64,000 nt of DNA from Stichopus chloronotus (Eukaryota; Echinodermata; Holothuroidea; Aspidochirotida; Stichopodidae): assembly GCA_021234535.1 (NCBI GenBank), contig CM037850.1:20448446-20512445 (forward strand), written 5' to 3'. The notes below the pieces were generated by a model that saw only the letters and a list, made by a program, of their open reading frames with translations, did no database searches and was not told where the DNA came from. Positions 26,409 to 37,500 of the stretch are shown one piece after another. Numbering within the stretch: position 1 is the stretch's first letter; every line of letters starts with the position of its first letter. A program made the translations under genes and the position numbers.

Positions 26409-28218
26409 TATATTGTATGATAATTGCAATATCACGCTTACCAAATCTTAATGGAAAATAGGGCCAAAAAAATTAAAAGAAAATAAAATGATACTTTTTG
26501 TGAACAGACTTCTGAAACTCTATAGGATATATAAGCTACATAAGCTAGCATTATAAGCTGAGCTGCTGTTTTCAATAATTTAAAACGTAAAATATAAAAA
26601 CAACCACGTATGACCCGGAATGACTTTCATTTTTACGACGTAATCATTGTAAAAAAATCCAAGCTATGGCTATTCTTATGACAAAATCTAATTAAATTAA
26701 ATATACTTAAGTAAGATCCATCAGAGAAAAGTTAGTGTGGGTGGCATTATCATCTAAATTCTATCGTTGGTTCTCAGAGCTATTCCTGTTTAGCCTCACG
26801 AACTTTTAGTCATAAAAAAAATACTTAAAAATACTCTAAAGTGTTCACATTGGAATATTTACCTTCTACTGTCCACTGTATTGCATTTGTAACAACTAAT
26901 CAATTTTCAATTTGTTATTTCTTCCAGGTATCTACGTAGCCTTGGGAGTTGGTGTAGTTTTAATACTATCTATTATATTCCTACTTATTTGCCTTGCTTG
27001 TGCTTCGTAAGTACTGTAACATGGTTTCGCTGTTGATATTTGGTGCACCAAGATCTCCGTCGTCACTTTCCATAGTACATTACATTCAAAAAACTAAAAA
27101 TGAAATCAATTTTATTGATTGCAGTCAATTTTTGTTTTTTGTTGCATGGATTATTCGCCAATTAATTTGTTCCTCTTGGATTAAAAAACTATCCATCGTT
27201 TTTATATTTACATCTTTTATTCCCACAACCAGTACTGTTTTCACTGATTAACTTAACAAACCAGAGAGCTGGTATAAGTTGTAGATTGAACTAAAATTGA
27301 TGAAATTGCTAATGCTTGAAAAAAATAAATATAACACTTTCCGAAAGAAAAAGGTTTAGTTATGCAGTTCATCTAAATGTATTTCTTTGCTTTATTTGAA
27401 AGTTCCATTTGAAACAACAGTACTTATCGACTATAGTCAATATTTTAATCAACATTTTGAAAGCAAGTGGCACGCGACACTGAACCACACCTAGAAAGAT
27501 TTTTTTATTTGTATCTTCTAAATTCTGACAACACGTTGTTAGTACTGTTTTCATATGGAGCAGAAGACAAATAGCATATTGGGCACTCGGTAATCCCACA
27601 TAAGATATAATGAAAACAGAATTGCAATAAAATACACAAACCTTTTCAAAGAGACGTAAGTATTTAAGGCCAAAAGGACAGATACATTCGAAAGAAACTA
27701 ATAAAGAACAATTTTAAGAGACGGATACTGCTTGGTCAACATGTGCACCACTACAGTGATGATCTCACTTTCCTATTTTTGTACTCTGTTTTCCTTTTCA
27801 ACACAGTTACAGGAGAGCCTTAAGATACAGAGAAAAGAGAGGTACATATGACGGTGGCGAACAAAACAATGCAGACAACGTATATGAGAATGAAACTACG
27901 TCATATGATCAAGGTACGACGTCCCCTTATAGCGGTGCCACGACCCACGGGAATGACGACTCATCATATGAAAATAACACAATGTCACCTACATACGTTA
28001 ACCATTTGTACCAAAATCAGTGGTTAAAGAAAGGCTCCAAAATCGCAGCCTACGAGTACGACTATGCAATTGACATTCAGAGACAAGACAATATACCACA
28101 ACAAGGTAGTGGTATCATCAAGATGAATGAAATTGATAATGCGAGAAGCAATGTGTCAAATGAGAATCTAGTTGGGTCTCCATACCAAACGAAGATTAGT
28201 TACGAGAATCGCAGATAG
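15890..28218 (+). CDS. Receptor gene B: signal peptide-CUB-EGF(Ca)x3-stalk-TM-YxN tail (9 exons)
   Basis: Nine exons join in frame to 1,461 nt (486 residues plus stop): 15890-15974, 16529-16698, 20394-20565, 22017-22148, 23249-23380, 24704-24844, 25621-25758, 26928-27006 and 27807-28218. Residues 1 to about 25 form a signal peptide, about 29-142 a CUB domain, 143-277 three calcium-binding EGF domains, 278-323 a Thr/Ser-rich stalk, about 324-349 a transmembrane helix followed by Tyr-Arg-Arg, and 350-486 a cytoplasmic tail. The tail has Tyr-x-Asn at Tyr376, 404, 413, 418 and 482. All junctions are phase 1 except the one inside CUB (phase 0) and TM-to-tail (phase 2), which is typical of exon-shuffled extracellular modules. 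I infer a type I surface receptor whose phosphorylated tail could recruit Grb2-like SH2 adaptors; ligand unknown. I do not recognise a named orthologue. The structure is supported by the paralogous copy A and gene D. Confidence 0.85.
16529..16698 (+). CDS. Gene B exon 2, first half of CUB domain
   Basis: Acceptor cccttttag, donor gtgagc. The frame shows the CUB start ([12 protein letters not shown]), the W-x-I strand, the hydrophobic IHLQFLDF strand and CVLDYV, which carries Cys3 of a CUB. The Cys normally placed before the Trp is Ala here and no N-terminal Cys is seen, so the first CUB disulfide is absent. The exon ends in phase 0 and fuses to LYDGP of the next exon. Confidence 0.85.
16973..17040. 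repeat. CCCATATGGG-type dispersed repeat in the CUB intron of gene B
   Basis: Contains acatgggccccttatgggcc and gggctcatatgtctttgcag, the latter also near 38,740. Confidence 0.45.
17511..17532. repeat. (GT)n microsatellite
   Basis: A short GT dinucleotide run broken by gg. Confidence 0.8.
19529..19701. mobile_element. MITE-like element with perfect 20-bp inverted repeats (copy B)
   Basis: Counterpart of 194-366; arms at 19529-19548 and 19682-19701 match over all 20 bases. Confidence 0.55.
19710..19769. repeat. Perfect 27-bp inverted repeat with 6-base loop (copy B)
   Basis: Same hairpin as at 375-434; arms 19710-19736 and 19743-19769. Confidence 0.85.
20394..20565 (+). CDS. Gene B exon 3, second half of CUB domain
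   Basis: Acceptor ttttaacag, donor gtaagt. It encodes LYDGPES, GKWCW (the fourth CUB Cys) and the closing [11 protein letters not shown] strand (CUB consensus GF-x-a-x-Y). It contains an N-glycosylation sequon, NFTS. It appears identical to the copy A exon at 1061-1232, with phase 0 entry and phase 1 exit. Confidence 0.88.
22017..22148 (+). CDS. Gene B exon 4, calcium-binding EGF domain 1
   Basis: Phase 1-1 exon of 44 codons. It starts DIDEC and has six Cys and the hydroxylation-type motif [10 protein letters not shown], the standard calcium-binding EGF pattern. The donor is gtttgt, less common but shared by all four copies of this exon in the window. Confidence 0.88.
23249..23380 (+). CDS. 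Gene B exon 5, calcium-binding EGF domain 2
   Basis: Near-copy of the previous exon, 1,232 bases downstream, same length and phase ([23 protein letters not shown]). It arose by tandem duplication of the exon with its flanking introns; the same spacing in copy A shows this predates the large duplication. Confidence 0.88.
24704..24844 (+). CDS. Gene B exon 6, calcium-binding EGF domain 3
   Basis: Phase 1-1 exon of 47 codons: DINEC start, [12 protein letters not shown] core, final NTKC. Acceptor tcattcttcag, donor gtagcg. It diverges from EGF1 and EGF2, so it is an older module. Confidence 0.86.
25621..25758 (+). CDS. Gene B exon 7, Thr/Ser-rich stalk
   Basis: Phase 1-1 exon of 46 codons after tttacacag. 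It begins [17 protein letters not shown] and is rich in Thr and Ser with an NQST sequon, as expected for an O-glycosylated juxtamembrane stalk. No fold recognised. Confidence 0.78.
26029..26412. repeat. AT and degenerate CT/AT low-complexity tract, copy B
   Basis: About 70 bases of (AT)n, then roughly 280 bases of irregular tctctat/ctatag/cgctcta words, then (AT)n again. It occupies the position of the (AT)n plus Penelope fragment of copy A. The irregular part looks like a decayed or poorly resolved microsatellite. Confidence 0.8.
26928..27006 (+). CDS. Gene B exon 8, transmembrane helix
   Basis: After cttccag the frame reads [15 protein letters not shown] followed by [11 protein letters not shown], an uninterrupted hydrophobic helix of about 24 residues. 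Donor gtaagt, phase 2 exit. Basic residues (YRR) follow in the next exon, giving the type I orientation. Confidence 0.85.
27807..28218 (+). CDS. Gene B exon 9, cytoplasmic tail with five YxN motifs
   Basis: Acceptor tcaacacag; 137 residues to the TAG at 28216. Y-x-N motifs are VYEN, SYEN, TYVN, LYQN and a C-terminal SYEN. Other tyrosines include SPYSG and EYDYAIDI. The end carries [14 protein letters not shown], which aligns with gene D. No kinase or TIR domain is present. Y-x-N is the known binding consensus of Grb2-family SH2 domains once phosphorylated; use in this organism is inferred. Confidence 0.82.
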
Positions 28219-31200
28219 GTCTCAGCTTTGGAGAGCATGCAGACACGTCAGCAGTATATGCGTCCATTTAGACTGAAGGATAGCAATCTGCACTTAAGTA
28301 AATTGTAAAACTGAATGTAGATTTAGTAGTAATAATTAAGCAACGACAGGAAACAATTTTTATGAAGTAGCTGAGGGACATGAAAGGCTGAAACTTTAAA
28401 TCAGCATAAAAAAAGAAGCAAATTTTATTTAACGTATGAATATTAAGATACTGTATGATATTGTATTTTTGTTTTTACTTTTAATACAATGCTGTTGTTG
28501 AAGAAGTGAACTACTGTAGTAGGATAAGCAATCTTGAGTTATTAGGATACAACAGGCTTCATGTATGGTTTGTGCAGCGATGTTCTCAGTTACAGTTTTA
28601 GGTTAATATACAGTTAGATGACACTGGTGAGGCTGAATTCTGCCGGTTGTTTGGGTCCCAGATCTTGGAATGTTTTGATTAGCTACTTCCTAGTTCTGCC
28701 TGCATAGTTACTGCGTTTATTTACCGCATGTATTTTGTCTTTGGCACTGCCAGGCAGTCGTTTCGACACGTACCTACTCTATGATAGCTTACCTTCCTTT
28801 CGGACAGACACACCAGTAAAAGCCCGTCAAAATAGTCGGTAACGAAACATGAAATTTAAGTTAAAGTGTGTAGCTCACTGCATGAGTTGCAGTTCATTGT
28901 TTGTCAATTAAACATCTCTGTTATAACGCTTTTTATGTGTGTAGAGTGTTGCATTAAAATCCTAGCCCATGTAAATATTACCTCGTTCAAGAAGCTATTT
29001 CTTTTACCTTTTGCGTACTTCTGAAATTACACTTGACAACTGTTTTAAAGATAGCGCTATTGTTTTGACTTTATCAACTGGCGTTTTCCAAACAAATAGG
29101 ACCTTTAATTCAGCTTAATACTTAAACTTATCCTCATCATGTGGAGCTTGTTGCCGGTAGATGGAGAGTTGTCCCGGGTAAGTTATCTTTGCGTGATAAA
29201 GAAACTTTGACTGTTAATCACAGACTGAATATTTATATACATCCTTATTGTAGGCGAGGTTATACATAAACAAACGTGGATGACAAAAACATTTAATAAG
29301 TTGTTCTCCATAAGACTCATAATGATTTTACCTGCCAATTTCTACATGTCCTCTTTCAACATCGTGGGTTATACCTACCTTCAGAATGAATGTTATGATG
29401 TCGTAACAGATTGGTATTGAAGAAATGATGACGTTTTCTCTTCCAGCTTTCTTCGGTCTCTCTTCCACACAAGGACCAAATCTAAGAAGACCCGATGGAA
29501 GTAGATCGGGATAGAAAGGGAAAGAAACTGGGAGAAAAGAAGGGCAATGAATCAGGATAGGTGTATAAAAAGAGTGCGCAATTTACTTTTTAAATAAATC
29601 TAAAAGTTTTTGGTGTCCCCTGCCCACTCCTTACTGAAACAAACCAAAAAAAAAAAAAAAAACAGGTTACATTTAACTACGATCAAAAGGGTGCCTTTTG
29701 GTACAATGTCAGATAGAGCACATGGCATATTCGGATTTTTGGGTTTCGAGCATGGAACAGCAATTGCTGTGGTACGACGACTTAAAATTCACAGTTTTTA
29801 CTGTAGGGACTATATTCAGAAGTATAGTTTCAAACATGGTTACTGAACATGGTTACGTTTAATGACGTGATGTCGCTGAATGTGTTTTATACAGTTAGGA
29901 AGAACGTTTACGCGAATGAAAAATATTATTCGTATTTTTGTACACTTCACAATGTTGCTTGTGAGAACAGTATAGCAGGTAACGTCTTGCAATTATTCGC
30001 ATTGATGAGACTAGCGATATGTATAATCCATTAGTTATCAATGATATTGCTGTAAAGAGGATCTTTGCTAGCCCAGGTTGATTACAAATAAAAATGTAAA
30101 AAATAAATTCTGATTAAAAAAAAAGTACAATGAAAATCTCCCCAGATGTAACAGTTCGTCAGAAACATTTAACATTTGATGATGATATCCGTGAACTATT
30201 AATGCAACCTATGTGGAATTAAAGCAGGATGTGCTGTTATTCCAGTGTTTTTAAAAGTACGTCGAAGCGAAACTGGCTGGACTTCTTACAGTTTTGCAAA
30301 GCTATTACAACTTTCATACCGAGGCTTGTTTGTCCAAAATAGGTTAATTCCCCAAAGCAATGTTCATGCAAAGGAGTTTTGTGGTAGTTGTTTGGGCGGA
30401 CAATCCGTGCCTTCACCACAGGGCTCAATTCCGCTAACATTTTAGTTCCTCCCCCACAAAAAAAGAACTAAATTGTTCTTCATTCTACTGTAATTAATAC
30501 TATAATGCATGACATTTTTTTGTGAAAGAAAATGACGTAGGTGTTGTTTCTCTTCTTGGTGTTAAATGGAAGATGGTGGAATATGACCCAGAAAGGCTAA
30601 TTTGTTCTCACCAAAAGCAGATTCTGCTTTAAATTGCTTTAAATTCCAATTGCATTTTGTGCATTGTTGGCCAATATCATGCCAGATTTAGAATATCCTT
30701 AATTCGACAATATTTTTAGATTAAACTTACTTGTGCTATAAATCCTCCTTGTACGTCGCGCCATGTTCAACCATTTAGGCCTATACTTAAGAACATATAT
30801 ACTTATTACATGTATACTTAAGAACATATATACTCATACCATATATACTTAAGAACATACATACTTATACCATATATACTTAAGAACATATACTTCCGGC
30901 ATGAGAGATATAACAGGCTGAGGTCAATGTAAACCACTTGGAAGAGAACCGTTGAACAAACTCTACATATTTTTAAGCTTAAACTTTTGTTAAAAATTTC
31001 GGAGCTAACACATGCATTATATTAAATTGAAGAATATATTGACTTAAATGATGAAACAGTTAAGTGTAATGAAACTTGAATTGTAAGTCGTGAAGTACGG
31101 CACAGTGTTTACTAATCACGTTTAATGTCTATGCAACAGTTACATTGCCATAGCAGTGCCAGTTGCATGGATATAGTTTGGATTTTCTAACTTGGTTTGC

Positions 31201-32160
31201 TTAATAAAACAGGGCTGTTATCGACATTAAAATATCTGATAAATTTATAATAGCCTACTTATAACTTGAGCCATATATTCTTAGAAACTAGTGACTTACA
31301 TGCATACATATTGTATGGGAAATCATGATACCTTAAGTTCTGATGTAACATGATGTATAGTTTTACAATGTATACTTTTTATGATGTGTCTAGTTTTAGC
31401 CCAATGTAAGCAAAATCATTCAGAAATGGAGCAAATAGTTAAGCAGTTGATCTCATATTTTCAGCGAGACGGTGACAATACCCATTACATTATATACAAT
31501 CTATACAATCTTATGAGCCAGAGGTTAGAGAGGGGCATTTCATGACACATTAAACATTGTGATTACACATTTTAGAACTTATTTTGTATAAGACGATGGC
31601 AGTGTTGTGATCGCTGAAGTCACATATTCGTAAACTGCAAAGCTGATAATAGGTGAATGAAAATGGTTTCTGTTCACCCGTTTATCAAAATTTAAGTGAT
31701 GTACTATCGGTGTGTACAGTTATACAATGGCAAAAGTTGTTCCATACATAGGAGCTACTAATTATATATATTGAACCATAGAATGCGACAAAACCTTGGG
31801 TCTTGGGTCACAGAATTATTTGAATGGAAGAGTAAACATCTAGCGGGACTGCAAAATCTTCCTTTTAGCTGGTCGTTAAAGTTTAAGATAATGTGAAACG
31901 GTGTATGTGTTTTAGTGGATATAAGAAAAGAACTGAGATCACGCACAATTACGGACACCACTCCGAAGTGATAAAGACATTGAACAAGAAACTGGTTATT
32001 TTGGAAAGGCGATTTTACTGCGTTGTTTAATAATTTTATTCACCATAAATTCTTTGATTATTGAAGATAAAATCCTCAGTCAGTTTTCCACTTTCACTTT
32101 GAAAATGAGCTGTGACAGTAATTAAGGTTTTCTACTACATTTTCTTTTTTACTTGATACG
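28219..32160. other. Intergenic between gene B and the first gene D signal-peptide exon
   Basis: 28,219-28,555 is the 3' flank of gene B. The rest shows an A-run at 29,645-29,662, a tandem repeat at 30,783-30,896 and AT-rich unique DNA. No exon recognised. Confidence 0.5.
30783..30896. repeat. Tandem repeat, about 28 bases x4
   Basis: Four imperfect units built on tatacttaagaacatatata with a variable spacer (cttattacatg, ctcataccat, cttataccat). Confidence 0.85.
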
Positions 32161-32248
32161 ATGACTATCACTAAATCCAACCTGCATTGTGTAATTGCTG
32201 TTGTTTGTGCAATACACTCACAGGGTACCACTCTTGGACAAGGCACGG
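32161..32248 (+). CDS. Orphan or alternative signal-peptide exon of the receptor family
   Basis: ATG at 32161 opens a leader with a hydrophobic CVIAVVCAI core and TTLGQGTG end, closed by a gtaag donor in phase 1. Length (88) and phase equal those of the gene D leader at 34501, which ends FGQTTG. It is either an alternative first exon for gene D or the remnant of a deleted family member; no matching downstream exons lie between it and 34501. Confidence 0.55.
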
Positions 32249-34500
32249 GTAAGAATTTCATTTTGTTTTCTTATATCGCACTTTTATGACTTCTACAAGT
32301 GTAACATGTTAACACTTCATATTGGTTCACTGGTGAGAGTTAATAATCTTTCCGATGACTTACACCATTTGTAGTTTCTTTCCTATTTTTTTCTCTTACT
32401 TCGGTATGTAGTATCAGATGCCAACTGATACAATTGTCTGTCAGTGTTAGCTGTAACATATCTCCATATGGACGTATAGTCCTAATACACTGTACGCCGT
32501 ACTGACCCTAATAATTCAAGCACGTGTTCATGCAACCTCCCGCAGGTATATACCTCACCACCATTAGAATTTGTACATCCTCGAGTTTTGTTAACCTTTG
32601 GGGAAAAGTGTTCAAAGTGAGCCAAATGTTTTCGGTCATCATCACTACGTTTATTTAATTAGGCTGTGGAAGAACATTAATTTAAGTACAGATGATGTGA
32701 AAATGAGGTCGATGGAAGGAGATTTAAATGTTTTAGAAAATAGAAATCCGGAATGATATTTGGGTAGGAGAGTTTCAAGATTTGAAGCGGACGAGACCAC
32801 CAGTCTCAACTGCCACCAGTTTCAGGTCAAAAAAAGGAATGGCTAACCTATGAAAATTTGTAAATGCCATGATACGCCAATCCTTTAGCTTTCACGCGAT
32901 GAGTAAGGAATTTCTGATATGAAGTACCTTGTATGCAAGATGGGGCATCGAACATCACTACTTAAGTGTGTTTGTCAATGGACGGGTTAATTGTGGTATG
33001 GTATCTGAAGGGAGGACTCATTTCTGTGGACCGTGAGTCAAGCAAACAATTTGATTAATAAGCAATGTAATTAACATTGTGATTTTCATAGCTTCTTTAC
33101 AAAAATATGGAGAGAATTCAGTTCAACTAGTTTTGACACTGCATAGAACGATCTTTTTCAACAGCATTGTGAAGCGGCTGTAAAAATTACAAATACAAAG
33201 ATTGAATTATACGTGTCACAGAACAGATGACCATGAAGTGAGATGTGACAAGGATGTTTTGCACTAAATGTCAACCACAAGCAACTGCTGCCATGAAATT
33301 GGAATGAATTAACTTACTTCTCAGAGGTTTATACTTTGAAAATTAACTAAAAAAGTTACTATGTTTGCTTACATACGTCAGTCATATCAAAATTGTTGCA
33401 GATTGTGTAAGGAGAAATTCATTGCTGTTACAAACCATCCTCGCAGGTTGGAGATTTTTTTTTAAAGAAACAATAAATAAATTAACCAGTTATTTTTACT
33501 TCTTCATCGTCAAAAAGAGTGAAAAGTGTACAGAGACGTCTAAGATAGAGATGTGTTGTAGATTTGTGATCACATTTTCATTCATTCGATGTTTCCAATC
33601 GCCTTGTGGAATTAATAAAATTTAAGAGAGATAACAGATGATTCACCTCCAAAAATAGAACTTGCAAGACCATAATCGGAGAAGTTTAAAAATTATTTGG
33701 CCCACGCATGCGCACTGATACTAAAAAGGAAAGCCTTCTGTTCTGCCATGGTCTGATATTGCAAACACCTGCTTTTCGTGACTTTTTATCCCTGGGAGGG
33801 AGTCATTGAGATAACCAGCTAATTAGATTTATTAACTAAATTATTGATAATTAGATTATTGATAAATAGGTCGGTAAACCACACTAATAATTAAGACGGT
33901 CATATGCTTCAGGACTAGATAATATTAACTTCTAAGCGTTACTACATAATTCATTAGTACCCAGCAACATTTGTCAAGCAGCTACTTCTTTGATGTAATT
34001 CTTTGTACATGTGATTACCACGGACTGCAGCATTGGATTACAACAGAGCATAAGTTACCACAACATTGTGAGAACACCCAAATTTGATATCTAACAAATT
34101 TTCCTCCTAACTCACTATAGAGTCTCCTAGAAGGCAAGTATCATACACATTACTATATAACACAATCATAACACTATGCCTCGTCATGCTAGGCTGGATC
34201 TTTATACTAACGTTATAAATAGTGACACTATAGAACTTTAGTGAATTTGGCTATAGTATAAAGCAGTACTTCCTTTTACAATGTCTTTGTATAAATCGTT
34301 AGGTCACGACACAATCATGATCTTGAATTTTGTTCCTGTTTGGATATATAGTGATTGGCAGAGGTACATCGTACACCTATGCTATATTATAAGTCCGTCG
34401 ATGGCCGGAGGAATGGGCCCAACAAGAAAGACAAATACATCAATGCTTCACTGATAAAATTGTTGTTGGCACCAACTTTTATGGCTTTATAGCAAGGAAA
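32249..34500. other. Gap between the two signal-peptide exons
   Basis: About 2.25 kb of AT-rich DNA. I see no CUB, EGF or stalk exon and no named repeat. Confidence 0.45.
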
Positions 34501-34588
34501 ATGGCTAGGGGTTCTGACGAAATATATCGCTTCTTTGCTTTTATATTTACAATGCAAGGAACGAATATAGTTTTTGGACAAACTACGG
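34501..34588 (+). CDS. Gene D exon 1, signal peptide
   Basis: ATG in the context aaggaaaATGgct, very like gene B exon 1. Hydrophobic FFAFIF core, end NIVFGQTTG (gene B: SIVFGDIT), donor gtaagt, phase 1. Confidence 0.7.
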
Positions 34589-37500
34589 GTAAGTCATTTT
34601 ATAAAGCTTCATTGCATTACGTATACTGTACAGGATTACAGTGTTACCATAAGTAAATATTAACAAAGGCAAAACTAGTGTGATTCCAGATTTATAATGT
34701 AGTAGTTGGGTTGGGTTTTTTTTTTTTATTATCACCATCACCAGTTTCGGGGAATGGGGTATCTGCCCCTCCCCCAACAAAAACAAAATATGAAACAAAT
34801 TTGAAACAAACAAACTGGTATTCTAAAGCCTTAGAACAAAGACAAAACAGAAAATAAACTGATCTTGAGGTGAGATATCCAAGATCCTACCTCTCCAACA
34901 ACGGTGAATGGTTCATTGATTTGGCTGTACTTTCGTTATTGTAACATCTGTCTTTCAAAGAAGAAGGACAAAGTTTTAATGCATTGGTGTGTTCGACTCA
35001 ACAAAGTATGGATTATACAGCGATATATATTAACTTTAAAAGTATTGGTAACACAACATTATGTCTAGCTTTCTTTTTTATTATTTCACATGGTTATTGG
35101 AAAAGGGATGCCCGATAAAACATCGATGACGTCGTACCAATCAAATCATTCTACAACGACTGTTAATACGGAACAAGTAAACACAGGTAAATGTAAATAT
35201 CTTCCACTTCCATACTCTCAAGGTTATCAGGTAAGAGATTGTTTGGATTCATACAGGAATGGAGAATATATGTTATGATTGTACGGTGCCTGTATGCAAT
35301 AACATATTACCATACCATTCTAGCAACTCTAACAACTTAACTTTATTTTATTTTACATAGATAGTAGTGATGAAACTCAAGCGGTACCTACTACGATACC
35401 TGATACCACATCGACTGTTACCACGAATTATATTGTGAGAAGAAGTACTGCAGGAGACGTAGGTAAATATAACACCAACCTCCACTAATCAAATGTAATA
35501 CCAAGGGAGTAATGACACCTCATGTAACACTTACGATATGTGGTCATTTTTTTACATTATGTGCATTAAAATAGTCAAACGATGAAAATAAAACAAGGCT
35601 CAACATTAATAAGAGCGTCGTGAGCCTCTGTCTATATATATAGTATAGAGAGTGTGTTGGTAAAATGTGTTGTGTCGTGGGTCTTCACAGTCTTCATATG
35701 ACTTCCCCAGCAACGGATGTTTTACTTGTTGACGACACAGAATTTTCCAGGTACGACTTACACTAGAGCGAGAGAGAGAAAAACGTCAGGACAGAAGAAT
35801 CCAGAGATGTTGATTCTACGATCAGAGTTCGATTTATTGATGATTCGACTGGCACACATAAATTAATGCGAATTAGTTGACGACGATGATTGAATCCAGA
35901 GTATACAGTTTAGTTACATGACGTTGAAGGAGAGGAAAAGAAAGGATGACACAGGCTACTTTTGTGATTGTTAAATCTTTATGTCGAAATCTAGCACTAG
36001 TTTCCCCGTTATATTTGATTTCAGGAAATCTGTCGCAGTATCTGCATAAACCACATTGTTAGAATCACAGGTGAAATTACCACGTTTCAACTTTGTCCGT
36101 GGCATGGTGAAAAGAGAAAGGCGAGGTGTCCATGTGCTAGCAGATAGGGCAACTAGGCTTTTTGCACTATTCGTTCATGAATGTTGCAGTATTATGGGAT
36201 GTGGGCTGAAGTGTAGTTCGGACAAGGGCAGCTGTAAGGTTATAGTTGCGTATGGACCAACAAAGAAGTTGTCTCCAAAATTTTCCCAAACCGTGGGTGG
36301 CGCGATATTCCTCGAACGTCTGATGCTACCAAGGCGTTGCTTTGGTGAAAGGTGGTGACTAATGGGATACGATCGGGGTAGTGGTGGTGCGATAAGACAA
36401 AAGTCTCTTCATGGGGAGGGAAATAACCCTGAAAATTGAATGACTGAGTAATTGTAATGGTACCCTTACAAGTTACTCAGCCATCACGAGTATATACACA
36501 TACATTTCATATTATGAATGTAGAATAAGCATACTGCATGGAGCGATTTATTGGCCGGGTAATTCATTTCGATCATAAAAGTACTGACAACATTTTCAAA
36601 TATTTATTTTACATACTTTACACAGACAGCAGTACAAAAAGGCACTTTCAAAGCACTCGGGTATTTAGAAGGAAACCGGACATAACAACAACGATAAAGT
36701 TTAACGAAACCATTGACTCTGCAACGACTGTTGGTATAGATGACGTATCTACTAAAAATTCAAGTAGCGCAGGTAAGTACTGTAAACAATTTTTGATCAG
36801 TACATACTTCACCTAATAGTTCACATATCAGATAATCCGTTTAACAAGGATTGCTTATTTTAGGAATTTGTTTCATATGTGCTACAGATAACTAAATTGG
36901 GCAATTGCTGTGACTCTCAGTTATAGACAAAATAATGTGTTGCGATATTGCACATAAGACAGCAGTTACATTAATTCAAAGAGTGAAACCATCAGTTGGG
37001 CCTTCAATAACCTCAGCCATTACAAACCTTCATCCCCTCCCTGTTTCGAATACCACAAATATAATAGTCGTAGTCGTTATATTTTCACACGCCTAAGAAT
37101 GCCCTAGCAGTTACTTATGAGGAGAGGAAGAGCATGAAAAAAAAAAGAGAGAAAAAATCTGGACTAAAAGAAAAGGTAATTATCCTTTTTTTTTGTGAAA
37201 ACACTGAGAGGGCTTTCGAAGCATCACGCATTTACGGAGATGTAAACTTTCCGCTTTGTGTAATTTCAATTTAGGTCAAATCGTCGAAAGAAAACAATGT
37301 GATGACAACAGTAATAAGCAACTGAAATTACACTCTTTGTTATCACGTGCTCATCGCCATAAAAGTTTACACATAACTTCGCGTGACAACAACTTTCCTT
37401 ATCTTCATTAGATGAATGTTATACAAAAAGCAAATAGATAAAATTACCTGATAACACTCCTAACTGTGCACCTTGGAATATATTCACCCTCTAATCTAAA

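Larger units (their letters stand above)
19336..28555 (+). repeat. Segmental duplication, copy B
   Basis: Second copy of the unit at 1-10175. By eye the 5' three quarters is nearly identical including introns; the last kilobase (tail end and 3' flank) is clearly more diverged. It lacks the Penelope fragment found in copy A. Confidence 0.93.

Noticed and set aside
36056..36358. 100-codon plus-strand frame in the gene D intron
   Set aside because: No motif and no good splice borders; might be part of an inserted element but unsupported.
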